Positions 16,745-26,478 of a stretch of DNA of 64,000 bases are shown here, one piece after another. A model generated the notes under the pieces. The model searched no databases and was not told the DNA's origin. It worked only from the letters and a program-made list of their open reading frames with translations. Where the stretch lies: positions 1 to 64,000 of the forward strand of contig CAMFBH010000005.1 of assembly GCA_945948515.1 (NCBI GenBank), read 5' to 3'. Position numbers and translations under genes: made by a program. The stretch comes from an uncultured Clostridia bacterium (GTDB taxonomy: Bacteria > Bacillota > Clostridia > Oscillospirales > Acutalibacteraceae). Every line of letters begins with the position of its first letter. Position 1 is the stretch's first letter.

Positions 16745-18214
16745 ATGGTTATAAGACCTGAGCTTGCAGAGGTTAAGAAGCTCTTTGAAGAGTATAAAAC
16801 CGTTCCTGTAAGTGTTGAAATTGAGCAAACGGTAACTCCCGTTCAAGCTCTCAAAAAGCTCAAAAGCATCAGCTCTCATTGTTATATGCTTGAATCGGCA
16901 GAGGATTCGGAGCGATGGGGCAGATACACATTCCTCGGATATGACCCGAAAGTGGAAATAAGCTGTAAGAATTACCAAACAGTTGTTATTGACGCCGACG
17001 GAGTAAGAAGAAAAGAAGGTTCTCCCAAAAAAGAAATTCAAAGGCTCCTTGATGAAAATAAAAGTCCTTTACTTGAGTATCTTCCAACCTTTACCGGAGG
17101 GCTTGTTGGGTATTTCAGCTATGATTATATAAAGTACAGCGAGCCGAAATTAAAGCTTGATGCCAAGGACGACGGCAACTTCAAGGATGTTGATCTTATG
17201 CTTTTCGACAAGGTTGTTGCTTTTGATAATCTAAAAGAAAAAATCATTCTTATTTTTAATATGAAGGCTTCCGGAAATGTTGAGCGAAGCTATGAGTTTG
17301 CAACAAAAGAACTCGAAAAAATGGCAGAAATTATAACAAACGGCAAGGAAGCCACATTGCAGAGAGCCGAGATTAAAGGTGAGTTTAAACCTCTGTTTAA
17401 TAAAGAAGAATACTGCAAAATGGTTGAAAAGGCAAAAAAATATATCCGCGAGGGAGATATTTTTCAGGTTGTTCTTTCAAACAGGCTTCAGGCTTCAATG
17501 AATGGGTCGTTGCTTTATACCTATGAGGTATTAAGAAAACTAAATCCCAGCCCGTATATGTTTTATTTTTCGAGCGATGATATCGAAATAGCAGGTGCCT
17601 CTCCCGAAACTCTTGTAAAGCTCAGCGGAAAAACGCTTTACACATATCCTCTTGCCGGAACAAGGCCGAGGGGGAAAACAAAAGAGGAGGATGAAGAGCT
17701 TGAAAGAGGTCTTCTTGAAGACCCAAAGGAGCTTGCCGAGCACAATATGCTTGTTGACCTCGGAAGAAACGACCTCGGAAAAATCAGCAGGTTCGGTTCG
17801 GTTGAGGTTGAAAGATATCACAGCGTTTTGAGATTTTCTCATGTAATGCATATCGGCTCAACGGTTAAAGGAACAATAAGAGACGATAAAAATGCTTTGG
17901 ATGCAGTCGATGCTGTTCTCCCTGCGGGGACACTTTCCGGTGCACCGAAAATCAGAGCTATGGAAATTATTAACGAGCTTGAAAACAATAAAAGAGGAAT
18001 TTACGGCGGAGCAATCGGCTACATTGATTTTGCGGGAAATCTTGATACCTGTATTTCTATAAGGCTTGCATATAAGAAAAAAGGCTCGGTATATATCCGC
18101 TCGGGAGCGGGAATCGTTGCAGATTCCGTTCCCGAAAACGAATACAACGAATGTATTAACAAGGCAAAAGCGGTTGTGAATGCTCTTGAGATGAGCCAAA
18201 AGGAGTCAGAATGA
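16745..18214 (+). CDS. trpE: Anthranilate synthase component I
   Basis: It makes anthranilate from chorismate with ammonia supplied by TrpG. ATG 16745 follows AAGGGGG by seven bases; ATGs at 16721 and 16739 fit the ribosome site less well. The 489-residue protein keeps the tryptophan feedback-binding LESAED segment and GRYTFLGYDP near residues 45-65. The catalytic half carries GASPETLVKL, YPLAGTRPRG, ELAEHNMLVDLGRNDLG and GTLSGAPKIRAMEIINELE. The stop overlaps the trpG start (ATGA). It is therefore doubly controlled, by T-box and probably by feedback inhibition. Confidence 0.96.
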   Translation: MVIRPELAEVKKLFEEYKTVPVSVEIEQTVTPVQALKKLKSISSHCYMLESAEDSERWGRYTFLGYDPKVEISCKNYQTVVIDADGVRRKEGSPKKEIQRLLDENKSPLLEYLPTFTGGLVGYFSYDYIKYSEPKLKLDAKDDGNFKDVDLMLFDKVVAFDNLKEKIILIFNMKASGNVERSYEFATKELEKMAEIITNGKEATLQRAEIKGEFKPLFNKEEYCKMVEKAKKYIREGDIFQVVLSNRLQASMNGSLLYTYEVLRKLNPSPYMFYFSSDDIEIAGASPETLVKLSGKTLYTYPLAGTRPRGKTKEEDEELERGLLEDPKELAEHNMLVDLGRNDLGKISRFGSVEVERYHSVLRFSHVMHIGSTVKGTIRDDKNALDAVDAVLPAGTLSGAPKIRAMEIINELENNKRGIYGGAIGYIDFAGNLDTCISIRLAYKKKGSVYIRSGAGIVADSVPENEYNECINKAKAVVNALEMSQKESE

Positions 18215-18777
18215 TTTTACTTATTGATAATTACGATTCTTTTTCATATAATCTCTATCAGCTTATTGGTTCAATAAATCCCGATATTAAGGTGATAAGA
18301 AACGATGAAATGAGCGTTGAAGATATTAAAAAACTCGCGCCCGAAAGCATAATACTTTCTCCCGGACCGGGAAGGCCGTCAAACGCAGGAGTCTGCGAAA
18401 AGGTTTGCACGGAGCTTGCGGGAATTTCAAAAATTCTCGGTGTTTGTCTCGGCCATCAGGCAATATGCGAGGCATACGGAGCAACAATAACATATGCAAA
18501 AGAGCTTATGCACGGAAAACAGAGCAGAGCACTGCTTGATAACGATTGCTTGATTTTTAAGAATATGAATAAAGCGGAGCTCGTTGCAAGGTATCACAGT
18601 CTTTCGGCAGATGCAGCAACAATTCCGGATTGTCTTAAAATTATTGCAAAAACCGATGATAATGAGATTATGGCTGTAAAGCACAGAGATTATGAAATAT
18701 ACGGCGTTCAGTTCCATCCGGAATCAATAATGACTCCCAACGGAAAAACAATGCTAAAGAATTTTTTGGAGGGATAA
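18211..18777 (+). CDS. trpG: Anthranilate synthase component II (glutamine amidotransferase)
   Basis: A class I amidotransferase of 188 residues that hydrolyses glutamine for TrpE. Nucleophile C79 sits in GVCLGHQAI, the oxyanion region is SPGPGRPSNAG (50-60), and the catalytic His-Glu pair is in VQFHPESI near the end. It could also serve PabB for folate synthesis, since single TrpG/PabA proteins are common in Firmicutes; no pabB is in the window. It is translationally coupled to trpE by a four-base overlap. Confidence 0.95.
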   Translation: MILLIDNYDSFSYNLYQLIGSINPDIKVIRNDEMSVEDIKKLAPESIILSPGPGRPSNAGVCEKVCTELAGISKILGVCLGHQAICEAYGATITYAKELMHGKQSRALLDNDCLIFKNMNKAELVARYHSLSADAATIPDCLKIIAKTDDNEIMAVKHRDYEIYGVQFHPESIMTPNGKTMLKNFLEG

Positions 18778-18780
18778 TAA

Positions 18781-19788
18781 ATGATTAAAGAAGCAATAGC
18801 TAAATTAAGTATAAAAGAAAACCTAACATACGATGAGTCAAAGCAGTGTGTAAATGAGATAATGAGCGGAGAGGTTTCGCCTGTTCTTATATCATCTTTT
18901 CTTACCGCGCTTGCAATGAAGGGAGAAACAGAGGATGAGATTGCCGGAGCCGCACAGGGAATGAGAGAAAAGGCAACGCTCCTTAATTCGGAAAAAGAAG
19001 TGCTCGATATAGTTGGAACGGGCGGTGACCGTTCAAACACCTTTAATATATCAACAACAGCTTCAATCATAATCGCGGCGGCAGGAGTTAATGTTGCTAA
19101 GCACGGAAACAGAGCGGCATCGTCAAAAAGCGGCGCGGCAGATTGCCTTGAAGCACTCGGAGTAAATATCTCAAATGAAGATATGAAAAAGGTGCTTGAT
19201 GAAACGGGAATTTGTTTCATGTTTGCTCAGAAATACCATAGTGCAATGAAATATGTCGGACCTGTCAGAAAGGAAATCGGAATAAGAACCGTTTTCAATC
19301 TTCTCGGACCGCTCACAAATCCTGCACTCGCAAAAATGATGGTGCTTGGAGTTTTCAGCGAGGAATATGTTGAAAAGATTGCAAAAAGCCTTGTAAAGCT
19401 CGGAATAAAAAGAGCGCTTGTTGTTCACGGAAAAGATAAGCTTGATGAGATTTCAGCCTGCGGCGAAACAGCAGTTGCCGAGGTGAACGGTGAGGATATT
19501 ATCTATTACACAATTACGCCCGAGGATTTCGGATATCAAAGATGCAGTAAGGCTGACCTTTTGGGAGGAACTCCGGAAGAAAATGCAAGAATCACCAGAG
19601 ATATTCTTTCCGGAAAGGAAAGAGGCGCTAAAAGAACTGCTGTTGTGATGAACGCAGGTGCCGGAATATATGTTGCAAATCCCGAGCTCGGACTCAGAGG
19701 CGCTATGAAAATAGCCGAAGAAATTATTGATTCAGGTAAGGCTTGTGAAAAGCTAAACGAGTTTATCAGATGTACAAACGGAGACTGA
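18781..19788 (+). CDS. trpD: Anthranilate phosphoribosyltransferase
   Basis: It transfers phosphoribose from PRPP to anthranilate. The 335-residue length is typical. DIVGTGGDRSNTFNIST is the PRPP/diphosphate loop, KHGNRAASSKSGAADCLEALG the anthranilate/phosphate region, and GPLTNPA follows. It starts three bases after the trpG stop, behind GGAGGG. TrpD and TrpG are separate, not fused as in enterobacteria. Confidence 0.96.
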   Translation: MIKEAIAKLSIKENLTYDESKQCVNEIMSGEVSPVLISSFLTALAMKGETEDEIAGAAQGMREKATLLNSEKEVLDIVGTGGDRSNTFNISTTASIIIAAAGVNVAKHGNRAASSKSGAADCLEALGVNISNEDMKKVLDETGICFMFAQKYHSAMKYVGPVRKEIGIRTVFNLLGPLTNPALAKMMVLGVFSEEYVEKIAKSLVKLGIKRALVVHGKDKLDEISACGETAVAEVNGEDIIYYTITPEDFGYQRCSKADLLGGTPEENARITRDILSGKERGAKRTAVVMNAGAGIYVANPELGLRGAMKIAEEIIDSGKACEKLNEFIRCTNGD

Positions 19789-19789
19789 A

Positions 19790-20575
19790 ATGATTTTACA
19801 AAAGATTGCCGAAAAAACAGAAATGCGTTATAATGCCATTATGCGCGATTTTCCGTATGAAGAAGTACGCTCAAAAGCGCTTTCTCTTGAAAAAGGAAAT
19901 TTTGAATTTGAAAAGGCACTTTGCGGTAAAGATATTTCTTTTATCTGTGAGGTGAAAAAAGCAAGCCCTTCAAAAGGGATTATAGCAGAGGAGTTTGATT
20001 ATCTTTCCATTGCAAAGGATTATGAAAAGGCAGGCGCCGATTGTATTTCATGCTTAACAGAGCCGTATTGGTTTCTCGGAAGCGATAGGTATCTTGAGGA
20101 AATCTCAAAAAATGTTTCAATTCCCGTTCTTCGCAAGGATTTCACAATAAATGATTATCAAATTTACGAGGCAAAGCTTCTCGGAGCAAAGGCGGTTCTT
20201 CTTATTTGCTCTATTCTCAGCGAAGAAACTATTAAGTCGTTTATAGAAACTGCGGATTCGCTCGGAATGTCATCTCTTGTTGAGGCGCACGACGAAAGCG
20301 AAATTAAAACGGCTCTTAATGCAGGGGCAAGAATTATAGGAGTTAACAATCGAAATTTAAAGGATTTCAGCGTTGATATTAATAATTCGCAAAGACTTAG
20401 GGAACTTGTCGGAAATAAGGCAATATTTGTATCCGAGAGCGGAGTTAAAACAAAAGAGGATATTCAAAGGCTTCGAGATAATAAAACCGATGCTGTTTTG
20501 ATTGGCGAAACGCTCATGAGAAGCAAGGACAAAACGGCAGCACTCAGAGAATTGCGTGGAGAGAAATATGTATAA
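19790..20575 (+). CDS. trpC: Indole-3-glycerol phosphate synthase
   Basis: A 261-residue TIM barrel that closes the indole ring from CdRP. CEVKKASPSKGII (about residues 51-63) contains the catalytic lysine and phosphate-site residues. LRKDFTINDYQIYEAKLLGA, GVNNRNLKDFSVD and SESGVKT are the later barrel motifs. It begins one base after trpD. Its last codons overlap the trpF start. Confidence 0.96.
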   Translation: MILQKIAEKTEMRYNAIMRDFPYEEVRSKALSLEKGNFEFEKALCGKDISFICEVKKASPSKGIIAEEFDYLSIAKDYEKAGADCISCLTEPYWFLGSDRYLEEISKNVSIPVLRKDFTINDYQIYEAKLLGAKAVLLICSILSEETIKSFIETADSLGMSSLVEAHDESEIKTALNAGARIIGVNNRNLKDFSVDINNSQRLRELVGNKAIFVSESGVKTKEDIQRLRDNKTDAVLIGETLMRSKDKTAALRELRGEKYV

Positions 20576-21158
20576 AATTAAAATCTGCGGACTTATGCGC
20601 GAGTGTGATGTAGAAGCCGTTAACGAGTATTTACCGGATTATATAGGGTTCATTCTTACGCAAGGCTTCAGTCGGTCAATAGATTTTGACAAGGCAAAGC
20701 AGCTTTCAAAAAAGGTTGATAAAAGAATAAAAAGAGTCGGAGTTTTTGTTAACGAAAACGCTGAGTATATTAAAAGATTTTATGATGACGGAATAATTGA
20801 TATTGTTCAGCTTCACGGAGACGAAAGCCCCGAATTGATTAATGAGCTGAACGGAATACCGATTATCAAAATGTTTAAATGCTCAAACAAAGCTGTTGTT
20901 GATACGGAAAAGTATTCAAATGCTAATTATTTTCTTTTTGATTCCGGAACGGGGAGCGGAAGGGCTTTTGATTGGTCGCTTATTCCTAAATGCAAAAAGC
21001 CTTTTTTCCTTGCAGGAGGAATTGATATAAATAATATTGAAAAAGCAAAGTCGGAGGTTTCACCGTTCTGCTTTGATGTGAGCAGCTCGGTTGAAACAAA
21101 CGGCTTTAAGGATAAAAATAAAATAAAACAAATTATCGAGAGGGTAAGAAATGAGTAA
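20568..21158 (+). CDS. trpF: Phosphoribosylanthranilate isomerase
   Basis: It isomerises PRA to CdRP. I choose ATG 20568 (behind GGAGAG), overlapping the trpC stop by eight bases, over the GTG at 20556. The 196-residue barrel starts [12 protein letters not shown] with the catalytic Cys, followed by [27 protein letters not shown] with the catalytic Asp, and [11 protein letters not shown]. TrpF is not fused to TrpC. Confidence 0.94.
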   Translation: MYKIKICGLMRECDVEAVNEYLPDYIGFILTQGFSRSIDFDKAKQLSKKVDKRIKRVGVFVNENAEYIKRFYDDGIIDIVQLHGDESPELINELNGIPIIKMFKCSNKAVVDTEKYSNANYFLFDSGTGSGRAFDWSLIPKCKKPFFLAGGIDINNIEKAKSEVSPFCFDVSSSVETNGFKDKNKIKQIIERVRNE

Positions 21159-22335
21159 GGGAAGATACGGAATTCACGGCGGTCAGTATATACCCGAAAC
21201 GCTGATGAATGAAATTATTGAACTTGAAAAGGCATATGAATTTTATAAAAACGATAAGGATTTCTGCGAGGAGCTTGATCGCCTCAACCGTGAGTATGCA
21301 GGAAGACCGAGTCTTCTCTATTATGCCGAAAAAATGACAAAGGATCTCGGCGGTGCAAAAATATATTTAAAGCGCGAGGACTTAAATCACACGGGTTCGC
21401 ACAAAATTAACAATGTATTAGGTCAGTGCCTACTTGCTAAAAAGCTTGGTAAAAAACGCGTTATTGCAGAAACAGGTGCAGGTCAGCATGGGGTTGCAAC
21501 AGCAACAGCCGCAGCACTAATGGGTCTTGAATGTGAAATCTTTATGGGCAAGGAGGACACTGAAAGGCAGGCTCTTAATTGTTACAGAATGGAGCTTCTC
21601 GGAGCAAAGGTGCATCCTGTTACAAGCGGAACAATGACATTAAAGGATGCTGTTAATGAGGCAATGAAAGAGTGGGTCAGCAGAGTTGATGATACCCTTT
21701 ATGTTCTCGGCTCCGTTATGGGACCGCATCCGTATCCTATGATTGTTCGCGATTTCCAAAGTGTAATCAGCCGCGAGGCAAGAGAACAGATACTTGAATA
21801 TGAAGGCAAGCTTCCGAGTGCGGTTGTTGCGTGCGTTGGAGGCGGCTCAAATGCAATGGGCGCTTTTTATAATTTTATTAATGATGATGAAGTTCGTCTT
21901 ATCGGATGCGAGGCGGCAGGAAAGGGCGTTGATACAGCACTTAATGCGGCAACTATTGCAAACGGCTCTCTCGGAGTTTTTCACGGAATGAAATCTTATT
22001 TTTGCCAGAATGAATTCGGTCAGATAGCGCCTGTTTATTCAATCAGCGCGGGTCTTGACTATCCAGGAATAGGTCCTGAGCATGCCCATCTTCACGATAT
22101 CGGCAGGGCGGAATATGTTCCCATAACAGATGATGAGGCTGTTTCGGCGTTTGAATACATTGCAAGAACAGAGGGAATTATTTGTGCAATAGAGTCGGCG
22201 CATGCGGTGGCTCATGTTATGAAAATTGCTCCGAAAATGAGCAAGGATGATATTATTATTGTTTGTCTTTCAGGCAGAGGCGATAAGGATGTTGCCTCAA
22301 TAGCAAGATACAGGGGGGTTGAAATAAGTGAGTAA
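21151..22335 (+). CDS. trpB: Tryptophan synthase beta chain
   Basis: A 394-residue PLP enzyme that joins indole and serine. [21 protein letters not shown] contains the Schiff-base lysine, with [14 protein letters not shown] and the phosphate loop [12 protein letters not shown]. It is the TrpB1 type, which works with TrpA. Its start overlaps the trpF stop by eight bases and its end overlaps trpA by eight. Confidence 0.96.
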   Translation: MSKGRYGIHGGQYIPETLMNEIIELEKAYEFYKNDKDFCEELDRLNREYAGRPSLLYYAEKMTKDLGGAKIYLKREDLNHTGSHKINNVLGQCLLAKKLGKKRVIAETGAGQHGVATATAAALMGLECEIFMGKEDTERQALNCYRMELLGAKVHPVTSGTMTLKDAVNEAMKEWVSRVDDTLYVLGSVMGPHPYPMIVRDFQSVISREAREQILEYEGKLPSAVVACVGGGSNAMGAFYNFINDDEVRLIGCEAAGKGVDTALNAATIANGSLGVFHGMKSYFCQNEFGQIAPVYSISAGLDYPGIGPEHAHLHDIGRAEYVPITDDEAVSAFEYIARTEGIICAIESAHAVAHVMKIAPKMSKDDIIIVCLSGRGDKDVASIARYRGVEISE

Positions 22336-23107
22336 AATTCAAAAAGCGTTTGAAAACGGAAAAGCTTTTATAGGCTTTATTACTGCGGGAGACCCCGATA
22401 TTGAAACCTCTGAGGAAATTATAATGAAAATGGCAGAGGGAGGATGCGATTTAATTGAAATAGGAATTCCGTTTTCGGACCCTATTGCCGAAGGTCCTGT
22501 TATACAAAACGCAAATGTCAGAGTGCTAAGTCAGGGCGTAACCACCGATAAGGTTATGGATTTGGTAGGAAGGCTTAGCAAAAAAACAGATGTTCCGTTT
22601 GTGTTTATGACATATCTTAATGTTCTTTTTAAATACGGCTATGATAAATTTTTAAGCAAAGCAAGCGCTTGCGGTATTTCAGGAGTGATTATTCCGGATT
22701 TGCCGTTTGAAGAAAAGGAGGAGCTTTCTTCGGTTGCTCAAAAATACGGAATTGATGTTGTTTCACTGATTGCTCCAACAAGTGAGCAGAGAATTAAAAC
22801 CATTGCTTCAAATGCAGAAGGCTTTATTTATGAGGTTTCATCTCTCGGGGTTACGGGCATGAGAAGTGAAATAAAAACAGATTTAAAATCAATTACGCAG
22901 GCAATAAAATCAGTAACAGATGTTCCTGTTGCAATCGGATTCGGAATAAACACACCGGAGCAGGCAAAGGAATTCGGGCATATAGCAGACGGAGTAATAG
23001 TCGGCTCGGCTATTGTTAAAATTGTTGAAGAAAAGGGCAAGGATGCTCCGGATGCGGTTTATGAATATGTTCATTCAATGAAATCGGCATTAAAAGAAAT
23101 TGAGTAA
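22328..23107 (+). CDS. trpA: Tryptophan synthase alpha chain
   Basis: It cleaves indole-3-glycerol phosphate and passes indole to TrpB. The 259-residue barrel has [29 protein letters not shown] with catalytic Glu and Asp, and [11 protein letters not shown] in the mobile loop. A GTG start lies inside the trpB end. It closes the operon before a strong terminator. Confidence 0.96.
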   Translation: MSKIQKAFENGKAFIGFITAGDPDIETSEEIIMKMAEGGCDLIEIGIPFSDPIAEGPVIQNANVRVLSQGVTTDKVMDLVGRLSKKTDVPFVFMTYLNVLFKYGYDKFLSKASACGISGVIIPDLPFEEKEELSSVAQKYGIDVVSLIAPTSEQRIKTIASNAEGFIYEVSSLGVTGMRSEIKTDLKSITQAIKSVTDVPVAIGFGINTPEQAKEFGHIADGVIVGSAIVKIVEEKGKDAPDAVYEYVHSMKSALKEIE

Positions 23108-23112
23108 AAAAG

Positions 23113-23151
23113 AAACACACACTGAGTATAAACTCAGTGTGTGTTTTTATG
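23113..23151 (+). terminator. Terminator of the trp operon
   Basis: A 15-bp stem (23113-23127 with 23132-23146) with a 4-nt loop and a T run. Confidence 0.92.
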
Positions 23152-23165
23152 TAGAGCTTTAATTA

Positions 23166-24002
23166 TTAATCGTCAAATATTCCCGAGAACAGGTCAATAT
23201 TTGCCGCTTTCATAACGCTTGAGAAAAGTCTTGAGCCGTTAACGGGAAGAAGCTTTCCGAAAACGCTCATGAAGTGAGCGTCAACGCCGTGAATTTGGAG
23301 ACTCTGCTTATGCTCAATGCCGAACATAATCATTTTAACCATTAAATCGCAGTCGGTTGAAATCATGTTCATAATCTTTTCGCCTTTTCCGCCTTCGTTT
23401 GTCTGATCGCGGAAAATATCTGTTTTTGTAAATCCGGGGCAAACAAGGCCAACATACATTTTGCCTCTGAATTCCTCGCGGATTGATTCTGTCATTGATT
23501 TAAGAGCTCCCTTTGAAGCGCTGTAAATGCTCGTTCCTGCAAGGCTCATAAGAGCGGCAGAGGAGTCAATATTAATGATTGCGGGAGTTGTGCTCTTAAG
23601 AAGCATCGGAATCATAATTTTCATTGAATAAACACATGAATAGAAATTGATGTTCATAGCGCGCTCAATCTCATCCATTGTGTAACGGTCAAAGCGGTTG
23701 AATTTAGGAAGGATACCTGCATTGTTAATAAGAACATCAACTTGAATATCCTTTTCAACAAGTTCTTCGTAAAACTTTTCCCAGTTTTCTTTATTTGAAA
23801 CATCAAAAAGCTTATAGCTGAATTTATCCTCATAAGCGGGACCCAATTCCTCAACAAACTTTTTCATTTTTGCTTCTGAACGGGCAACACCGATAACCTT
23901 ACAGTTGTGCTTTTTGAGAAGAGTTGCAGCTATTCCTGCACCCATTCCTCCCGATGCACCGGTAACAACAACGGTTTTACCCTGAAGCCAGCAGTTAGAC
24001 AT
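23166..24002 (-). CDS. Short-chain dehydrogenase/reductase
   Basis: A 278-residue Rossmann oxidoreductase. TGASGGMG (14-21) is the NAD(P) loop, NNAG lies near residue 92, and YSASK with the catalytic Tyr-Lys is near 160. The C-terminal part (FGIEHKQSLQIHGVDAHFMSVFGKL) resembles SDRs with short membrane-associated tails, but I cannot name a substrate. It is convergent with the trp operon and preceded by a GAAGGGAG ribosome site. Confidence 0.82.
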   Translation of the reverse strand: MSNCWLQGKTVVVTGASGGMGAGIAATLLKKHNCKVIGVARSEAKMKKFVEELGPAYEDKFSYKLFDVSNKENWEKFYEELVEKDIQVDVLINNAGILPKFNRFDRYTMDEIERAMNINFYSCVYSMKIMIPMLLKSTTPAIINIDSSAALMSLAGTSIYSASKGALKSMTESIREEFRGKMYVGLVCPGFTKTDIFRDQTNEGGKGEKIMNMISTDCDLMVKMIMFGIEHKQSLQIHGVDAHFMSVFGKLLPVNGSRLFSSVMKAANIDLFSGIFDD

Positions 24003-24095
24003 ATTTATTCTCCCTTCAATCGGATTTTATATTACGGAAATATTATACATAATATTAAAGCTCTTTGCAACTTGTTTTTGTTAATTTTAAAAAAA

Positions 24096-25253
24096 TTACT
24101 CGCCTAAACAATAACTGCATGCATTATATCCGCTTTGCGAGGCTTCCTTTTTTGACGAGAAATAAACTCTGTTTTTTTCTTTTGGCAAATATGAGCAGGT
24201 GGGAAGATGATAAATTTTTGAATTTTTATTTCCGATATAGGAGGTTGAGGTGTTAATATTTTTTGTTGGCTCCTGCTCATCGGAGGCGTTCTTAATGTCG
24301 GCGTCCTCATTTTCGTATGCTTTTTTCGAAGATTTGTCAGGCGAGCGCAAGCTTTCATCGGCGGAAAAGCTGAGCTCTCCGCTTTCGTTTACAACAGCAC
24401 TTATTGTTCCCATTTTGTCGGTTCGGTAAACAGTTGCTCCGACATCTCTGTAACGGCTCAGGCAGTTGTCACCCGGGTGACCGTAGGAATTGTTTTCACC
24501 AACGGAAATAACAGCATATTCAGGCATTACTTCCCTGAGAAAAATGTAGCTTGATGAAAAGTCGGAGCCGTGATGGCCGCTTTTTAAAACAGTTGATTTA
24601 ACATTATAGCCTGCGTTAAGGATTTCTTTTTCTTCCTCAGATGTGCAGTCGCCCGTGAATAGAAAGGAAACGCCTTTGTAGGAAAGCCTTGCAACTATGC
24701 TGCTTGAATTGATGCTTTGAGGATTTTCACTGATAGGTCCGATTATTTCAACGCTTGCCTCTCCGAGAGAAAGGCTTGTTCCGTGAGATGCGTATTCATA
24801 TGAAATTCCTCTGCTCGCCATTGAATTTATAAAGTCGTTGTAGCAAACCGAGTCATGCTTTTTGGGGCTGATTATTGCTTTTTCAACACTTACTGTTTTA
24901 ACAACATCGCAAAGCCCGCCTACATGGTCCTCGTGGGCATGGGTGCTGATAACATAATCAAGATTATCAACGCCTTTGCTTTTTAAAAACGAGCAAACGA
25001 AATCTCCGTCGGCAGTATTTCCGCCGTCAATAAGCATATTTTCACCGCCGCACGAAACAAAAATGCTGTCTGCCTGACCAACATCAAGGAAAATTACATA
25101 GAGTCCGCTTTCACCTATTATTTCACTTTCGGATGAAAGAGTTTCTTTTTCGTCAAAATAGATTTCGTTAACCGCCGTTTGAGCGTTGCACGAGCACAAT
25201 ATAACAGAAATAAAAACGAGTGCCGCTGATTTCAAAAGTGTTTTTAAACGCAT
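24096..25253 (-). CDS. Metallo-beta-lactamase-fold lipoprotein, ComEC-like, with C-terminal Cys-rich domain
   Basis: The 385-residue product starts with a lipoprotein signal (lipobox LCSC, Cys near residue 22). The hydrolase region reads FLDVGQADSIF, then the metal motif STHAHEDHVGGL, and LFTGDCTSEEE and LKSGHHGSDFSSS later, matching the extracellular nuclease-like domain of ComEC. A charged linker follows, then a C-terminal module NSKIYHLPTCSYLPKE...NACSYCLGE with spaced Cys/His, the Ada-type zinc-binding-like module often found on surface nucleases. It is probably a surface-anchored nuclease or phosphodiesterase. No transmembrane competence channel is present. Confidence 0.78.
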   Translation of the reverse strand: MRLKTLLKSAALVFISVILCSCNAQTAVNEIYFDEKETLSSESEIIGESGLYVIFLDVGQADSIFVSCGGENMLIDGGNTADGDFVCSFLKSKGVDNLDYVISTHAHEDHVGGLCDVVKTVSVEKAIISPKKHDSVCYNDFINSMASRGISYEYASHGTSLSLGEASVEIIGPISENPQSINSSSIVARLSYKGVSFLFTGDCTSEEEKEILNAGYNVKSTVLKSGHHGSDFSSSYIFLREVMPEYAVISVGENNSYGHPGDNCLSRYRDVGATVYRTDKMGTISAVVNESGELSFSADESLRSPDKSSKKAYENEDADIKNASDEQEPTKNINTSTSYIGNKNSKIYHLPTCSYLPKEKNRVYFSSKKEASQSGYNACSYCLGE

Positions 25254-25374
25254 AGTATCAATCCTAACCGAACATATTAATTCTGCTCTGTTTCTGTTAA
25301 TAGTATATCACATATTTGTAAAAAAGGATAACAAATTTCAAAAATGAATAGATTGTAAAATATTTTAAAAAGAG

Positions 25375-25403
25375 TTGATTATTCAACAAATTTTTTATAT
25401 AAT
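25375..25403 (+). promoter_or_regulatory. Promoter of the TetR gene at 25453
   Basis: TTGATT (25375-25380), 17 bp, TATAAT (25398-25403). Confidence 0.65.
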
Positions 25404-25452
25404 GTTTGCGATTTGATACAGAATACTGTTTTTTATTTAAAGAGGGAGAATA

Positions 25453-25980
25453 GTGGACAGGCGAGTTAAGCGAACAAAATCGGCAATTTTCGGCGCGGCT
25501 ATTGAACTTATGGTTGAAAAGGATCCGAAAAAAATCACGGTTCTTGAATTGTGCAAGAGAGCCGATATTAATAAAAGCACATTTTATCTTCATTACAAAA
25601 GCATTGATGACTGCCTTCAGAAATGTCTTAATACCGTTATGAACGGAATAGAAAAAATCAGCCGCAGGTTTGATTATTATGAAATGAAAAAGGATCCTTC
25701 TGAGAGCATTAAAAAAATTCTTGATGAGGTTGAAAATAATCTTGATTATTTCAATCATTTCAAGCAAAGCGCTTTTTCAAAAAACGCAATAAGTGCAGTT
25801 AAGAAAAATCTTGTTGCCGGAATAGTTGAACATAATAATTTTAATTATGAAGATAATTACAAGGAGTGCCTTGTAATAACATTTATGGTAAGCGGCGCAA
25901 TAGATGCAATTTTAGAACCGCTTCCGGTATTCAGAAAGGACGAGCTTCAGCAAGTCCTCACGGGAATTATTAAGCACTAA
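25453..25980 (+). CDS. TetR/AcrR family transcriptional regulator
   Basis: The 175-residue protein starts with GTG behind GAGGGAG. Residues 1-50 form the TetR helix-turn-helix (ITVLELCKRADINKSTFYLHYKSIDDCL). The C-terminal ligand domain is unassigned and somewhat short. It is divergent from the metallo-beta-lactamase lipoprotein gene, a possible target, and convergent with the EamA gene. Ligand unknown. Confidence 0.82.
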   Translation: MDRRVKRTKSAIFGAAIELMVEKDPKKITVLELCKRADINKSTFYLHYKSIDDCLQKCLNTVMNGIEKISRRFDYYEMKKDPSESIKKILDEVENNLDYFNHFKQSAFSKNAISAVKKNLVAGIVEHNNFNYEDNYKECLVITFMVSGAIDAILEPLPVFRKDELQQVLTGIIKH

Positions 25981-25995
25981 CAAAATCTAAAGTAA

Positions 25996-26030
25996 AAGAA
26001 CCTACGGAAATTCCGTAGGTTCTTATTTTA
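25996..26030. terminator. Bidirectional terminator between TetR and EamA genes
   Basis: A 14-bp perfect palindromic stem (25996-26009 with 26011-26024), with T runs readable in both directions. Confidence 0.8.
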
Positions 26031-26441
26031 TATAACCATAAGTATTGTTCCAACAGTTATAAAAATTATTCCGAAAATTGATTTTTGAGTAAATTTTTCA
26101 TGAAGAAAAACAAAAGCGAGAACAAGGGTAATAACAATACTCATTTTATCTATCGGAACAACCTTTGAAACATCACCGAGCTGTAAAGCTCTGTAATAGC
26201 ATAGCCACGATGCTCCTGTTGCAAGTCCCGAAAGAATTAAAAACATCCAGCTTTTTTTATCAATTCCGGATAATCCGCTTTGCTCTCCGGTAATGAAAAC
26301 CATTCCCCATGAGAGAATTAAAACAACTGCCGTTCTGATTGCCGTTGCAAGATTTGAGCCAACTCCGTCAATTCCGACCTTTGCCAAAATTGAAGTGAGT
26401 GCCGCAAAAACCGCCGAAAGAAGCGCGAAAACAAACCACAT
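26028..26441 (-). CDS. Small EamA/DMT-type transporter (single five-helix domain)
   Basis: I choose ATG 26441, seven bases after GAAGG, rather than the TTG at 26459. The 137-residue protein is a single EamA repeat: WFVFALLSAVFAALTSILAKVGI at the N-terminus, ASWLCYYRALQLGDVSKVVPIDK and VFLHEKFTQKSIFGIIFITVG. Standard EamA proteins have two such repeats (about 300 residues), so this half-size protein would have to dimerise. The substrate is unknown. The neighbouring proS gene ends 37 bp upstream on the same strand. Confidence 0.8.
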   Translation of the reverse strand: MWFVFALLSAVFAALTSILAKVGIDGVGSNLATAIRTAVVLILSWGMVFITGEQSGLSGIDKKSWMFLILSGLATGASWLCYYRALQLGDVSKVVPIDKMSIVITLVLAFVFLHEKFTQKSIFGIIFITVGTILMVI

Positions 26442-26478
26442 AGTATTACCTTCTTTCAAGGTAAAGGAGAAAACTTCT

